Assembly: GCF_022808865.1 (NCBI RefSeq)
Contig: NZ_JAKZLB010000003.1
Coordinates: 594,647 to 658,646, forward strand
From: Geothrix oryzisoli
Lineage (GTDB): Bacteria; Acidobacteriota; Holophagae; Holophagales; Holophagaceae
Direction of reading: 5' to 3'
DNA length: 64,000 bases
Shown here: piece by piece, positions 44,604 through 53,788 of the stretch
Layout: each line of letters begins with the position of its first letter
Position numbering within the stretch: position 1 is the stretch's first letter
Made by a program: the position numbers and the translations under genes
The notes under the pieces: model-generated
The model's database searches: none
Seen by the model: only the letters and a program-made list of their open reading frames with translations
What the model was told of the DNA's origin: nothing

Positions 44604-46430
44604 ATGACCCCCCTCGAAAAGATCCGCAACATCGCCATCATCGCCCATGTCGATCACGGCAAGACCACCCTCGTAGACGCCCTGTTCAAGGGCGCCCACA
44701 TGTTCCGGGACAACCAGCGCGTCCAGGAACGGGCCATGGACAGCAACGACCAGGAGCGCGAGCGCGGCATCACCATCCTGGCCAAGACGACCTCCCTGCA
44801 CTGGGGCGGCTACCGCTTCAACATCGTGGACACCCCCGGCCACGCGGACTTCGGCGGGGAAGTGGAACGCGTGCTCTCCATGGTGGATTCCGTGCTGCTG
44901 GTGGTGGATGCCTTCGACGGCCCCATGCCCCAGACCAAGTTCGTCACCCGCAAGGCCCTGGCCCTGGGGCTGCGGCCCATCGTGGTCATCAACAAGGTGG
45001 ACCGCCCCGGCGCCCGCCCCGTCTGGTCCCAGGACCAGGTCTTCGACCTGCTCATCGAGCTGGGCGCCACCGAGGAGCAGCTGGACTTCCCCTGTGTCTT
45101 CGCCAGCGCCAAGATGGGCTACGCCATGCTGGACATGAACAATCCCAGCGACAGCCTGGATCCGCTTTTCGACACCATCGTGAAGCACTGCCCCCACCCC
45201 AAGGGCAGCCCCGATGCGCCGCTGCAGATGCTCATCACCCTCATGGAGTGGAGCGACTTCGTGGGGCAGATCGGCATCGGCCGCATCGTCAACGGCCGCA
45301 TCAAGGTGGGCGAGGTCGTGGCCCTGGTGAAGCGCGACGGCAGCATCCAGCAGCACAAGGTGACCCAGCTCTACGGCTTCGAGGGCCTCTCCCGCATCCA
45401 GCAGACGGAAGCCAGCGCAGGCGAGATCGTGGCCATCGCGGGCATCGAGGACATCCGCGTGGGCGAGACCATCGCCGATGCCGCCGCCCCGGCCGCGCTG
45501 GAGTACGTGGACATCGACGAGCCCACCATCACCATGATGTTCATGGTGAATGCCGGGCCCTTCGCCGGCCAGGACGGCAAGTTCATCCAGAGCCGCCGCA
45601 TCCGCGAGCGCCTCCAGAAGGAACTGCAGCACAACGTGGCTCTGCGCGTGGAGGACACGGACAGTCCTGATTCCTTCAAGGTGAGCGGCCGCGGCGAGCT
45701 GCACCTCTCCGTGCTCATCGAGACCATGCGCCGCGAAGGCTTCGAGCTCTGCGTGAGCCGCCCCGAGGTGATCCTCCACACCGATCCCGTGACCGGCGAG
45801 AAGCTCGAACCCTACGAGGACGTGACCATCGACATCCCCGAGGCCTACATGGGCGTGACCATGGAACACATGGGCAACCGCAAGGCCGAGATGCAGGACA
45901 TGGGCAACGAGGGCGGCCGCCTGCGCCTGCACTTCAAGATCCCCAGCCGCGGCCTCATCGGCTTCCGCAACGAGTTCATGACCGATACCCGTGGCGAGGG
46001 CCTCATCCACAGCCTCTTCAGCCACTATGGCCCCCACAAGGGTGAGCTGGTCAGCCGCAAGAACGGCGTGCTCATCAGCATGGACCAGTGCGAGGCCGTG
46101 GGCTTCGCCCTCATGAACCTGGAGGAGCGCGGCGTCATCTTCATCCAGCCCGGAACCAAGTGCTATGAGGGCATGATCGTGGGCGAGCACGCCCGCGAGA
46201 ACGACCTGGTGGTGAACGTGGCCAAGGCCAAGAAGCTGTCGAACATGCGCTCCAGCGGCAGCGACGAGGCCACCCGCATCACGCCTCCCCGGGAGCACAC
46301 CCTGGAGCAGGCCCTGGAATACATCGAGAGCGACGAGCTGGTGGAAGTCACGCCCAACTTCATCCGGATGCGCAAGCGGGTGCTGGACACCAACGAGCGC
46401 AAGAAATCGGAAAAGCGGACCGAAGCCTAG
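44604..46430 (+). CDS. typA: Ribosome-associated GTPase TypA/BipA
   Basis: A 608-residue translational GTPase. The G1 motif is [12 protein letters not shown]2 the RGITI stretch, G3 [15 protein letters not shown], and G4 NKVDRPGA. The EF-G-like domains III and V and the BipA-specific C-terminal domain follow ([20 protein letters not shown]). The start at 44604 with GGGAG 6 nt upstream is preferred over a frame start at 44580. It assists ribosome assembly and stress adaptation. Confidence 0.97.
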   Translation: MTPLEKIRNIAIIAHVDHGKTTLVDALFKGAHMFRDNQRVQERAMDSNDQERERGITILAKTTSLHWGGYRFNIVDTPGHADFGGEVERVLSMVDSVLLVVDAFDGPMPQTKFVTRKALALGLRPIVVINKVDRPGARPVWSQDQVFDLLIELGATEEQLDFPCVFASAKMGYAMLDMNNPSDSLDPLFDTIVKHCPHPKGSPDAPLQMLITLMEWSDFVGQIGIGRIVNGRIKVGEVVALVKRDGSIQQHKVTQLYGFEGLSRIQQTEASAGEIVAIAGIEDIRVGETIADAAAPAALEYVDIDEPTITMMFMVNAGPFAGQDGKFIQSRRIRERLQKELQHNVALRVEDTDSPDSFKVSGRGELHLSVLIETMRREGFELCVSRPEVILHTDPVTGEKLEPYEDVTIDIPEAYMGVTMEHMGNRKAEMQDMGNEGGRLRLHFKIPSRGLIGFRNEFMTDTRGEGLIHSLFSHYGPHKGELVSRKNGVLISMDQCEAVGFALMNLEERGVIFIQPGTKCYEGMIVGEHARENDLVVNVAKAKKLSNMRSSGSDEATRITPPREHTLEQALEYIESDELVEVTPNFIRMRKRVLDTNERKKSEKRTEA

Positions 46431-46442
46431 CCGCCCCCCTTC

Positions 46443-47138
46443 ATGTCCCAGCCCTTCCACGCCCCGCCCCGCGCCCGCTTCCACCAGAAGCTGGGACCGG
46501 GCGGGGCGGCTTCGCTGGGGCTGGCTCTGGCCACGGCGCTGGGCCTCCTGTTGCTGCCCGTGGGCTTCCGCCTCCGGCGGGTGGTGGCAGAGACCGGCGG
46601 CGATCCCCTGGAGCCCGCCGACGCCATCCTGGTGCTGGGGCGGCGCCTGGAGGAGGACGCGCCCACAGCCATCTACGAGGCCCGCCTGGCCCACGCCGAG
46701 AATCTCTGGCGGCAGGGGCTTGCGCCCCGCATCCTTGTCGCCGGGGGCACCACGGGGCGGGCCACCCGCAGCGAAGCGGAGGCCGGCCGCGACTGGCTGA
46801 CGGCCCGGGGCGTCCCGCGGGAGGCCGTCCTGCTGGAGGACCGCAGCCAGCACACTCTGGAGAACCTCTTCAACGTGCGGATCCACCTGCGCGCCGAGGG
46901 CTGGCGGACACTGCTCCTGGTCTCCGATCCCCTGCATCTGGCCCGCGCCCGCGCCACGGCCCGGGGCCTGGGCCTGGAGGTGCGGTGCAGCCCCGCACCG
47001 GGCTGTCACGCGGCGTCCGGCCGCCTGGCCTGGTGGCGGCGGGCCCTCGCTGAGGCCTTCTTCCTGCACTGGTACCACACCGGCATGCTCTACAGCCGGC
47101 TGATCCGTTCCCCGCGCCAGCTGGAGCGCGTGACATGA
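46443..47138 (+). CDS. YdcF/SanA-like DUF218 membrane protein
   Basis: A 231-residue protein with one N-terminal membrane segment (LGLALATALGLLLLPVGF) and a DUF218 domain. The domain has ILVLGRRLEEDAPTAIYEAR, the VAGGTTG turn, the NLFNVR helix and LVSDPLHLARA. SanA relatives act in envelope maintenance and vancomycin resistance in Gram-negatives; some DUF218 members bind SAM. It follows typA by 12 bp, so may share its transcript. Confidence 0.88.
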   Translation: MSQPFHAPPRARFHQKLGPGGAASLGLALATALGLLLLPVGFRLRRVVAETGGDPLEPADAILVLGRRLEEDAPTAIYEARLAHAENLWRQGLAPRILVAGGTTGRATRSEAEAGRDWLTARGVPREAVLLEDRSQHTLENLFNVRIHLRAEGWRTLLLVSDPLHLARARATARGLGLEVRCSPAPGCHAASGRLAWWRRALAEAFFLHWYHTGMLYSRLIRSPRQLERVT

Positions 47139-47250
47139 ATCTCGTCGGCCAGCACGAACAGTATGTAGCTACAGGCATCGATCGTTTAAAAAAAGATAAT
47201 TAAAGGGTCGGATCGGCGTAGCCTCATGGGCCTCACTCAAGGAGGAGCTC

Positions 47251-48081
47251 ATGGATACCCGAATCCTGCTTTGCCTCTCCCTCGGGGCCACCCTGGTGGC
47301 TGGCGAACCGCCGGCCCTGACCTGGCCCAAGGTCCTGCGCATCGGCGTGGAGGACGTGAAACCCGGCAAGGAGGCCGCCCACCAGAAGAACGAGTTCGCC
47401 TGGTCCAAGGCGTTTGCCCAGGCGAAGAGCCCCTACCACTACCTGGGCATGGTGCCGGTGGCCGGCTTGAACCAGGCCACCTGGGTGTGGTTCTACGACT
47501 CCCTGGCGGGCCTGGAAGCGCATCAGACCTACATGGACCAGCATCCCGCCCTCAAGGCCCAGGTGGAGGCGCTGGCCATCAAGGATGCCGAGTTCATCAC
47601 GAACTACAGCAGCGTGGCCTACATGCTGCGCGGCGACCTCAGCCGGGACATCGGGACCATGGTGCCCCGCTTCTATTGGACCTCCACGATCCAGGTGAAG
47701 CCGGGCCACGACGCCGAATTCGCGGCTGGCGCGAAGAAATACGCGGAACTCTACGAGAAGGCGGGCCTGAAACCCCGTTGGGCTGTGTACCAGGCCCTGG
47801 CCGGGACTGCCAACCCCACCTTCCTCTGGGTGGTGCCGCTGCACAGCCTGGCGGATGCGGACGCCACCATGGCCGACGACGAGAAGATGGCCAAAGCCGC
47901 GGGGCCCGAGGAACTCAAGGGCCTCTCCAAGTTCGTGGCCGACTGCTTCCTGCGGGAGGACGCCCAGCTGCTGGCGGTGGATCCCAAGATGAGCTATCCG
48001 CCCGCCGGCGACATGGCCGCGGACCCTGAATTCTGGAAGGTCTGGACGGCCAAGCCTGCCGCCAAGGCCCCCGCCAAATAG
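47251..48081 (+). CDS. Secreted protein with an internal duplication
   Basis: I do not recognise this 276-residue protein. It has a short signal peptide (MDTRILLCLSLGATLVA) and an RBS (AAGGAGGAG). The mature part is made of two similar halves: VEDVKPGKEAAHQKNEFAW then ATWVWFYDSLAGLEAHQTYM, and IQVKPGHDAEFAAGAKKYAE then TFLWVVPLHSLADADATMAD. Each half suggests a ferredoxin-like alpha/beta unit, so it may form a dimeric alpha-beta barrel in a single chain, like NIPSNAP or ABM-domain proteins. The 112-bp upstream gap is AT-rich around 47180-47210. Confidence 0.7.
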   Translation: MDTRILLCLSLGATLVAGEPPALTWPKVLRIGVEDVKPGKEAAHQKNEFAWSKAFAQAKSPYHYLGMVPVAGLNQATWVWFYDSLAGLEAHQTYMDQHPALKAQVEALAIKDAEFITNYSSVAYMLRGDLSRDIGTMVPRFYWTSTIQVKPGHDAEFAAGAKKYAELYEKAGLKPRWAVYQALAGTANPTFLWVVPLHSLADADATMADDEKMAKAAGPEELKGLSKFVADCFLREDAQLLAVDPKMSYPPAGDMAADPEFWKVWTAKPAAKAPAK

Positions 48082-48094
48082 CCACCGGCCGAGC

Positions 48095-48121
48095 GCGGGC
48101 GCCGCGGTTGGCGGCGCCCGC
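48095..48121 (+). terminator. GC-rich stem-loop before rsmI
   Basis: A perfect 11-bp stem, GCGGGCGCCGC/GCGGCGCCCGC, with a 5-nt loop in the 64-bp gap between the secreted-protein and rsmI genes. There is no T-run, so it is a weak terminator at best. Confidence 0.45.
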
Positions 48122-48145
48122 CGTTCCTCCTGCCAGAATGGGGTC

Positions 48146-48994
48146 ATGGCTGGCCACTTGATCCTCGTCCCCACCCCCATCGGCAACCTGGGCGACCTCA
48201 CGGATCGCGCCAAGGAGGCCCTGGCGGAAGCCGACCTGGTGGCCTGCGAGGACACGCGCCGCACGGGCGGGCTGCTGAAGCACCTGGGGATCGACAAGCC
48301 CCTGCTGCGCTTCGACGATCACGCCGGCGCTGCGGCCTACGAGCGCATCGGCCTGGAGCTGGCCTCGGGCCGCACGGTGGCTTACTGCAGCGACGCGGGG
48401 ATGCCCGGCATCAACGACCCCGGTTTCGAGATCGCCCGGGCCGCCCGGGCCGCCGGGGCGAAGGTGACGGTGCTGCCGGGCGCGTCCGCCGTGCTGCTGG
48501 CGGTGGTGGCCTCGGGGCTGCCCAGCCACGCCTTCAGCTTCTGGGGCTACCTGCCCAACCGCAGCGAGCCGCGGCGCACCCTGCTGAAGAAGCTGGGCGC
48601 CGAGGAGGAGACCGTCGTGGTCTTCGAGACGCCCCACCGCATCCACGAGACTCTGGCGGACCTGGAGGCGCTGCTGCCGAACCGGGAGATCGCCCTGGGG
48701 CGGGAGCTGACCAAGCTGCACGAGACCTGGTACCGCGGCACGCCCGCCCAGGTGAAAGAGCAGCTGGGCCGGGAGGATCGGGGCGAGATGGTGCTGGTGC
48801 TGGCCGGAGCCGGCGCCAAGCGCCTCGTCACCGAGCTCGTGGCGGACTTCGACGGCACCCTGCCCGAATGGGCCAAGGCCTACCTGGCCGCCGCCCGGGA
48901 AGGCGGCATGACCCTGCGCGAAGCCGTGAAGCCCCTGGCCAAGCACTTGGGCGTGTCCGCCTCCGAGCTCTACCGGATGGCCACCGAGGTCTGA
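48146..48994 (+). CDS. rsmI: 16S rRNA (cytidine-1402-2'-O)-methyltransferase
   Basis: A 282-residue tetrapyrrole-methylase-fold rRNA methyltransferase. It begins HLILVPTPIGNLGDLTDRA, then ACEDTRRTGGLLKHLGI, SDAGMPGINDPGF and VLPGASAVLLAVVASGLPS, all RsmI signatures. The C-terminal helical domain ends with a LAKHLGVSASELYRM helix-turn-helix-like end. It modifies C1402 of 16S rRNA together with RsmH. Confidence 0.96.
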   Translation: MAGHLILVPTPIGNLGDLTDRAKEALAEADLVACEDTRRTGGLLKHLGIDKPLLRFDDHAGAAAYERIGLELASGRTVAYCSDAGMPGINDPGFEIARAARAAGAKVTVLPGASAVLLAVVASGLPSHAFSFWGYLPNRSEPRRTLLKKLGAEEETVVVFETPHRIHETLADLEALLPNREIALGRELTKLHETWYRGTPAQVKEQLGREDRGEMVLVLAGAGAKRLVTELVADFDGTLPEWAKAYLAAAREGGMTLREAVKPLAKHLGVSASELYRMATEV

Positions 48995-49000
48995 TGCCCG

Positions 49001-50161
49001 ATGCCACGCGATCCCCTTTCCCGCCTCCAGTGGCTGGTCTTCGCGCTGGTCAGCGCGGTGTTCACCACGGTCTACATCCCCCAGCCGGTGCTGCCGGTCC
49101 TGCGGCAGACCTTCGGGGTCGGCGAGGGGGCGGCCTCCATGACGGTGTCGGCGGTGGTGCTGGGCATCGCCCTGGCGAATCTGCCCTTCGGCGCCCTGGC
49201 GGATCGCCTGGCCATCCGGCCCATCCTGCTCACCGGCGGGCTGGTGGTGGCCGCCGCCGGGGTGATGTCGGCCCTGGCGCCGACGCTGCCCCTGCTGGTG
49301 GGCGCCCGGTTCGTCCAGGGGCTGTTCGTGCCGGCCCTCACCACCTGCCTGGCCGCCTACCTCGCCAAGGTGATGCCCGCCGAGCGGCTCAACGTGGTGA
49401 TGGGATCGTATGTCTCCGCCACGGTGGTGGGCGGGCTGTCGGGCCGGCTGCTGGGCGGGTTCGTGCTGCCACCCGCCCACTGGCGCTGGGCCTTCCTGGT
49501 GGCCGCGGCCCTGCTGCTGGCTGCCACGCTGGCGGCCTATGCGGGACTTCCGGCGGAGGATCATGAGGCCGCGCGCCAGGCTGAAGGGGTGCGCTTCCGC
49601 GACGTGCTGTTCCGGCACGACCTGTTCCGCATCTACTGTGTGAGCGCCGGCGGGTTCTTCGTGTTCTCGTCCGTCTTCAACTACATGCCCTTCTACCTGC
49701 ACGGAGCGCCCTTCCACTGGTCCACCCGGGCCGTGACCCTGCTGTACCTGTCGTACATCGTGGGCGTGGTGGCCGGACCCCTGGCGGGCCGCCTCAGCAA
49801 CCGCATCGGCAACGGCACGGCCATGGTGGCGGGTTCCCTGGTGTTCGGGGCCGGCCTCGCGGTCACGCTGGTCCCCCGGGGCTGGGCCATGGCCGTGGCC
49901 CTGGCTCTGGTCTGCGCGGGCTTCTTCACCATCCACGCCTCGGCGGCGGGCGCCCTGAACCGCAAGCTCAGCACCGGTCGCGGGCGCGCCAACGCGTTCT
50001 ACACGCTGTTCTACTACCTGGGCGGCGCCGCGGGCATCACCCTCAGCGGCCACGCCTACCAGGTCGGCGGCTGGCCTGGCGTCGTGGCCCTGGCTGGGGG
50101 CGTCCTGCTCGTGCCTCTGACCACCGGTGCGGTGGAGATGCGGGCGGCTCAGCGGGTATGA
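49001..50161 (+). CDS. Major facilitator superfamily transporter
   Basis: A 386-residue transporter with about 12 membrane helices. The MFS signature after TM2 is present as LPFGALADRLAIRPILL, and the second half repeats it (PLAGRLSNRIGNGTAMV). The overall pattern suggests a drug/proton or organic-solute exporter of the YnfM/AraJ sort. It begins 6 bp after rsmI and overlaps the DMT gene's 3' end by 13 bp. Substrate unknown. Confidence 0.9.
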   Translation: MPRDPLSRLQWLVFALVSAVFTTVYIPQPVLPVLRQTFGVGEGAASMTVSAVVLGIALANLPFGALADRLAIRPILLTGGLVVAAAGVMSALAPTLPLLVGARFVQGLFVPALTTCLAAYLAKVMPAERLNVVMGSYVSATVVGGLSGRLLGGFVLPPAHWRWAFLVAAALLLAATLAAYAGLPAEDHEAARQAEGVRFRDVLFRHDLFRIYCVSAGGFFVFSSVFNYMPFYLHGAPFHWSTRAVTLLYLSYIVGVVAGPLAGRLSNRIGNGTAMVAGSLVFGAGLAVTLVPRGWAMAVALALVCAGFFTIHASAAGALNRKLSTGRGRANAFYTLFYYLGGAAGITLSGHAYQVGGWPGVVALAGGVLLVPLTTGAVEMRAAQRV

Positions 50162-51027
50162 GGCCGTCGCCAGGTCGAAGGCGGCAGGCTGTACCAGACG
50201 ATGGTGCCGAGGATCGTGAGCCCGCCCGCCAGGGCCCAGGCGGAGGGACGCTCCCCGATGCCCAGGAACACCCAGATGGGGTTGAGCACGGCCTCGAGCG
50301 TCCCGGTCACCACGGCGCCGGTGGCGGAGAGATGCTTCATGCCGGCGTTGAACAGGAGGTAGGCCACGCCGATCTGGAAGACGCCGAGGTAGAGCAGGAT
50401 GCCGGCCTGGGCCGGTGTGGGCCGGAAGCCCGGCAGGGCCAGCGGCGCGCACAGGAGGGCCACCAGCAGGTTCCCGAGGATGATGGCGCCGATGGGATCG
50501 GTCTCCGGCCGGCGGTCCCGCTGCAGCTTGAGGGTGAGGGAGAAGAGGGCCAGGCAGAGCCCCGAGGCGACGCCGAGGAGGTTGCCGGACAGGGTGCCCG
50601 CGCCCAGGCGGCCCACGAAGAACAGCGCCATGGCCCCGAGGCAGACGACCACCGCCGTGAGGTCCCGGGCCGCGACCCGGCGGCCGGCCAGCCGCGGCTC
50701 CAGGAACACCAGGTAGATGGGCGCGGAGAACTGCAGGAAGATCGCGTTTGCGGCGGTGGTGAGCTTGGTGGCGGCCACGAAGAACACGAGCACCCCCGCG
50801 TATGACACGGCGCAGGCCAGCGCGAGCGCATCCGGCCGCGGGAAGGGCCGGCCGCCACGGCGTTTCACCACCAGGGCGATGGTGAGGGCCGCCACCAGGC
50901 TCCGGGCGAAGGCGATCTGCAGTGCGCCCAGGGGCAGCACCTTGATGAAGAGCCCGCTGGAGCTCCAGAGCAGGGCCGCGAGCGCCACCAGGGCCGCGCC
51001 CCGCATCCTGTCGCCATGTCCGGTCAT
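50149..51027 (-). CDS. DMT-superfamily EamA transporter
   Basis: A 292-residue membrane protein with ten predicted helices arranged as two EamA repeats. The first repeat begins GAALVALAALLWSSSGLFIK and contains the FARSLVAALTIALV segment. The second contains LLYLGVFQIGVAYLLFNAGM and VTGTLEAVLNPIWVFLGIG, which is the classic EamA end. Exports of amino acids or other metabolites are typical for the family; the substrate is not evident. The ATG at 51027 is used, with 51006 as an alternative. Confidence 0.92.
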   Translation of the reverse strand: MTGHGDRMRGAALVALAALLWSSSGLFIKVLPLGALQIAFARSLVAALTIALVVKRRGGRPFPRPDALALACAVSYAGVLVFFVAATKLTTAANAIFLQFSAPIYLVFLEPRLAGRRVAARDLTAVVVCLGAMALFFVGRLGAGTLSGNLLGVASGLCLALFSLTLKLQRDRRPETDPIGAIILGNLLVALLCAPLALPGFRPTPAQAGILLYLGVFQIGVAYLLFNAGMKHLSATGAVVTGTLEAVLNPIWVFLGIGERPSAWALAGGLTILGTIVWYSLPPSTWRRPHTR

Positions 51028-51110
51028 GACCCCATTGGATCATGGCCGCGACGGATCACTCCTGGGGAAGAGGCCTCGTGGCCCTTCACCTTGCCGGAAT
51101 GGAAACCCGC

Positions 51111-51902
51111 TCAGCCCACGGCCCCCAGGACCCGCCGCCAGCCTGTGAAGCGGATGCCGCCTTCGATGCGGAGGAGCGTCCAGCATTCGGCGTCCGGACC
51201 CGCAGTGGGTCCGTGCTGCAGCCCGGGGCCGCAGGCCAGCCAGTCGCCGGGGCCCAGGTGCGCAGGGCCGTCCTGGAGCGAGCCGGAGATCACGAGGGAC
51301 ACCTCGAGTCCGCCGTGGCTGTGGACGGGCATGCTCATCCCGCCCGGCATGCGCGCCAAATTCAGGGTGGCGCCGGTGGCGGGATCCCGCAGGAGCTGGG
51401 CCACGTGGGCGCCGCCGAGGCCGCGTCGCGTCCAGCGCCAGCGCTCCTCGGGAGGCAGGTGGGGACGGAGGAAGTCCAGGGCGCCCGCCCCTGCGGGGCC
51501 GCTGGAGGGGATGGCCTCGCCGGTGGTGCGCTGGTTCCGGCAGGCGCCGCAGTGCCCCAGGTGCACCCGCAGCAGCAGGGCCGTGAGCGGGTCCCCGCCG
51601 GGCTCCAGGGCCGCCCAGGCGCCATCCTCGGGATGGTGGACGGGCCCCCGGGGCACGGCGCCTCGGCGCAGGGCCGCCAGGGCGCCGTCCAGGGCGCGTT
51701 CGGCGGCGGGCGCGGGGGGGTCGGGCCAGAGCTTCCGCAGCAGGTCCGGTGTGCGCTCGAAGCTGTCCAGGAAAGCGCGGCAGGGTGGGCAGAGACTCAA
51801 GTGCAGTTTGAGGCCGAGCCAGCCCAGGGGGCCGAGGGCGCCTTCCTCGTAGTCCGTGAGCAGGCCGACGACTTCGGCGCAGGTGGGCATGAGCAGCGTC
51901 AT
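51111..51902 (-). CDS. ChrR-like anti-sigma factor with two zinc-finger motifs and a cupin domain
   Basis: A 263-residue cytoplasmic protein. The first zinc-binding anti-sigma motif is H34-x3-C38-x2-C41 (HLSLCPPC). A second copy of the same spacing is H114-x3-C118-x2-C121 (HLGHCGAC). The C-terminal half is a cupin with the metal-binding MPVHSHGGLEVSLVISGSL segment, as in ChrR. In Rhodobacter, ChrR holds sigma-E until singlet oxygen or organic peroxide is sensed. Two ZAS-like motifs in one chain are uncommon. The start at 51902 overlaps the sigma factor stop by 4 bp (ATGA). Confidence 0.88.
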   Translation of the reverse strand: MTLLMPTCAEVVGLLTDYEEGALGPLGWLGLKLHLSLCPPCRAFLDSFERTPDLLRKLWPDPPAPAAERALDGALAALRRGAVPRGPVHHPEDGAWAALEPGGDPLTALLLRVHLGHCGACRNQRTTGEAIPSSGPAGAGALDFLRPHLPPEERWRWTRRGLGGAHVAQLLRDPATGATLNLARMPGGMSMPVHSHGGLEVSLVISGSLQDGPAHLGPGDWLACGPGLQHGPTAGPDAECWTLLRIEGGIRFTGWRRVLGAVG

Positions 51903-52522
51903 GGGTCCTCCACCGGTCGCGGGGCGAATTCAGGCAGCAGGGCCCGCAGGGCCAGCCGGGCACGGTGCACCCGCTGGCGCACCAGCTCGCGGGTGATGCC
52001 CAGGTGGCGGCTGATCTCCTCGGTATCCCAGCCCTCGAGGTCGCGCAGGACGAAGACGGCCCGCTGGTCGTCGGACAGCCGGTCGAGGCCCTGCCGGACC
52101 CTGGCCTTCAGCTCATCCTGTTCGACCTTCATCAATGCCTCCGCGTCCTCGCTCCATTCGAGGAGCAGGTCCACGTCCTTGTGATGCCCGTCGTCGCCGA
52201 AACGTGGCATCAGATCTTCGATGGCGTCCTCCCGGCGCCGGACCCGCTTCCGCCGGGCCATGAGGGCCTGGTTGACGCAGATGCGGTAGGCCCAGGTGCT
52301 GAACTTGCTGGCGCCCTGGAAGCCCGGCAGCTCCCGGAGGATGGTGAGGAGGGCGTCCTGGAGGGCGTCCTGGCTCTCGGCCTCGTTGCCGAGAATGCGG
52401 TCGATGACCCGGAAAAGCATGCCCAGGTGGGGGCGGACCAGGGTTTCGAAGGCCTCGGGGTCGCCCGTGGCCGCCGCCTGGACCAGGACGGCCTCGGAGG
52501 GACCGGCGGGTGCAGGGCTCAT
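51899..52522 (-). CDS. ECF RNA polymerase sigma factor
   Basis: A 207-residue group IV sigma factor. Region 2 reads DALQDALLTILRELPGFQG then FSTWAYRICVNQALMARRKR. Region 4 contains LSDDQRAVFVLRDLEGWDTE and the helix-turn-helix ISRHLGITRELVRQRVHRAR. There is a somewhat long acidic linker between regions 2 and 4. It overlaps both the kinase gene upstream (ATGA at 52519-52522) and the anti-sigma gene downstream (ATGA at 51899-51902), so the three are translated as one unit. Confidence 0.96.
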   Translation of the reverse strand: MSPAPAGPSEAVLVQAAATGDPEAFETLVRPHLGMLFRVIDRILGNEAESQDALQDALLTILRELPGFQGASKFSTWAYRICVNQALMARRKRVRRREDAIEDLMPRFGDDGHHKDVDLLLEWSEDAEALMKVEQDELKARVRQGLDRLSDDQRAVFVLRDLEGWDTEEISRHLGITRELVRQRVHRARLALRALLPEFAPRPVEDP

Positions 52523-53742
52523 GGGGCCTCCGGGATGGTCCGGCGGGGCAGGCGGATGGTGAAGGCGGAGCCGAAGCCGGGGCCCCGGCTGGACACGCGC
52601 ACCTCGCCCCCGTGGCGGGTCACGATCTCCTTCACCAGGAACAGGCCCAGCCCGGTTCCGGCCACCTGCCGGGTCATCTCATCGCCCACCCGGAAGAACC
52701 GGTGGAAGACCCGGGGCAGGTCCTTGGCGCTGATGCCGTGGCCCTGGTCGCTCACCACGATCAGGGCGTCCTCCCCGTCCCCATCGAGGGTCACGGTGGT
52801 CTGCCGCGGCTCGGCCGCGTACTTGTAGGCGTTGGAAAGCAGGTTCTCCACGACCGTGCTCAGGGCCTTGGGATCCGCGTCCACCCACAGGGGATCGGAA
52901 GTGCACTCCAGCTTCAGGCCGAGGGCGCCGGGACCCAGGCGGTGGTCCATGCCCTCGCAGACGCCCGCCAGCCAGGGCCCCAGCTCCAGCGGGGCGAGGT
53001 GGAGGACCAGGCTGCCCGATTCGGCTCTCGCCACATCCAGCAGATTGCCCACCAGCTCGTTCAGGCGCTCGAGGTCCTTCTCCATGAGGCCGCGGATGCG
53101 CTGGCGCTGGTCCGGCCCCAGCTCCCGGGTGAAGAGGGTCTCCGTCCACACCCGCAGGGAGGCGATGGGGGTCTTCAGCTCGTGGGTGACGGCGGAGGTG
53201 AAGTTCCGCTGGCGCAGCTTGAGGTCCAGCTCCTCCGAGAGCTTCCGGTAGAGGAGGACGAAGCCGAACAGCACCGCGAACACCATGAAGGCGCCTTCCG
53301 TGCTGGCCCGGAAGACCGCGTGCCAGCGCTGATCCTCCAGATCCTTCAGGGGGGCCGGGCGCAGGGTGAGGAAGGCCGCCCCGTCCAGCAGCATCGGGTC
53401 GTCCGGCGCCATGGGCCGGGGCACCAGCTCCACCTGGGGATAGGCCTCCTGGATGGCCTGCCGGCGCTCGGCCAGGCTGGGCATGGCCGGAACCCGCCCC
53501 TCCACCGAGCCGTCGGGGGAGGACGGATCGGGCTGAGTGTGGAGGATGGTGAGCAGCTTCATGCTGTCCATCTGCCAGGCCTGGGCCCGCCCGGCCCTCA
53601 GGGCCTGGGTGCGCGCTTCCAGCAACCGCCCGGAATCGCGGATCTGCAGACGGATCCACCAGCCCACCTGGAGGCACAGGACCACGGACACGGACAGGAA
53701 GATGATCCGTTGCAGCGGGAGGGGCTGGGCGCGAGGGGCCAT
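52519..53742 (-). CDS. Membrane sensor histidine kinase coupled to the ECF sigma gene
   Basis: A 407-residue kinase. TM1 is at ~9-31 and TM2 at ~150-170, with an extracytoplasmic sensor of ~120 residues between them. HisKA carries H187 in FTSAVTHELKTPIASL. The HATPase has the N-box VVENLLSNAYKYA, and DQGHGI and GTGLGLFLVKEIV as G-boxes. The start at 53742 has GGAGG 4 nt upstream; the longer frame is not needed. There is no response regulator in the unit; the next gene is an ECF sigma factor. It is divergent from another kinase gene 46 bp away. Confidence 0.93.
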   Translation of the reverse strand: MAPRAQPLPLQRIIFLSVSVVLCLQVGWWIRLQIRDSGRLLEARTQALRAGRAQAWQMDSMKLLTILHTQPDPSSPDGSVEGRVPAMPSLAERRQAIQEAYPQVELVPRPMAPDDPMLLDGAAFLTLRPAPLKDLEDQRWHAVFRASTEGAFMVFAVLFGFVLLYRKLSEELDLKLRQRNFTSAVTHELKTPIASLRVWTETLFTRELGPDQRQRIRGLMEKDLERLNELVGNLLDVARAESGSLVLHLAPLELGPWLAGVCEGMDHRLGPGALGLKLECTSDPLWVDADPKALSTVVENLLSNAYKYAAEPRQTTVTLDGDGEDALIVVSDQGHGISAKDLPRVFHRFFRVGDEMTRQVAGTGLGLFLVKEIVTRHGGEVRVSSRGPGFGSAFTIRLPRRTIPEAP

Positions 53743-53788
53743 GCCTCCATCTTGGCAGTGTCCCCGCATGGGGCCATCCTGGAGTCCG

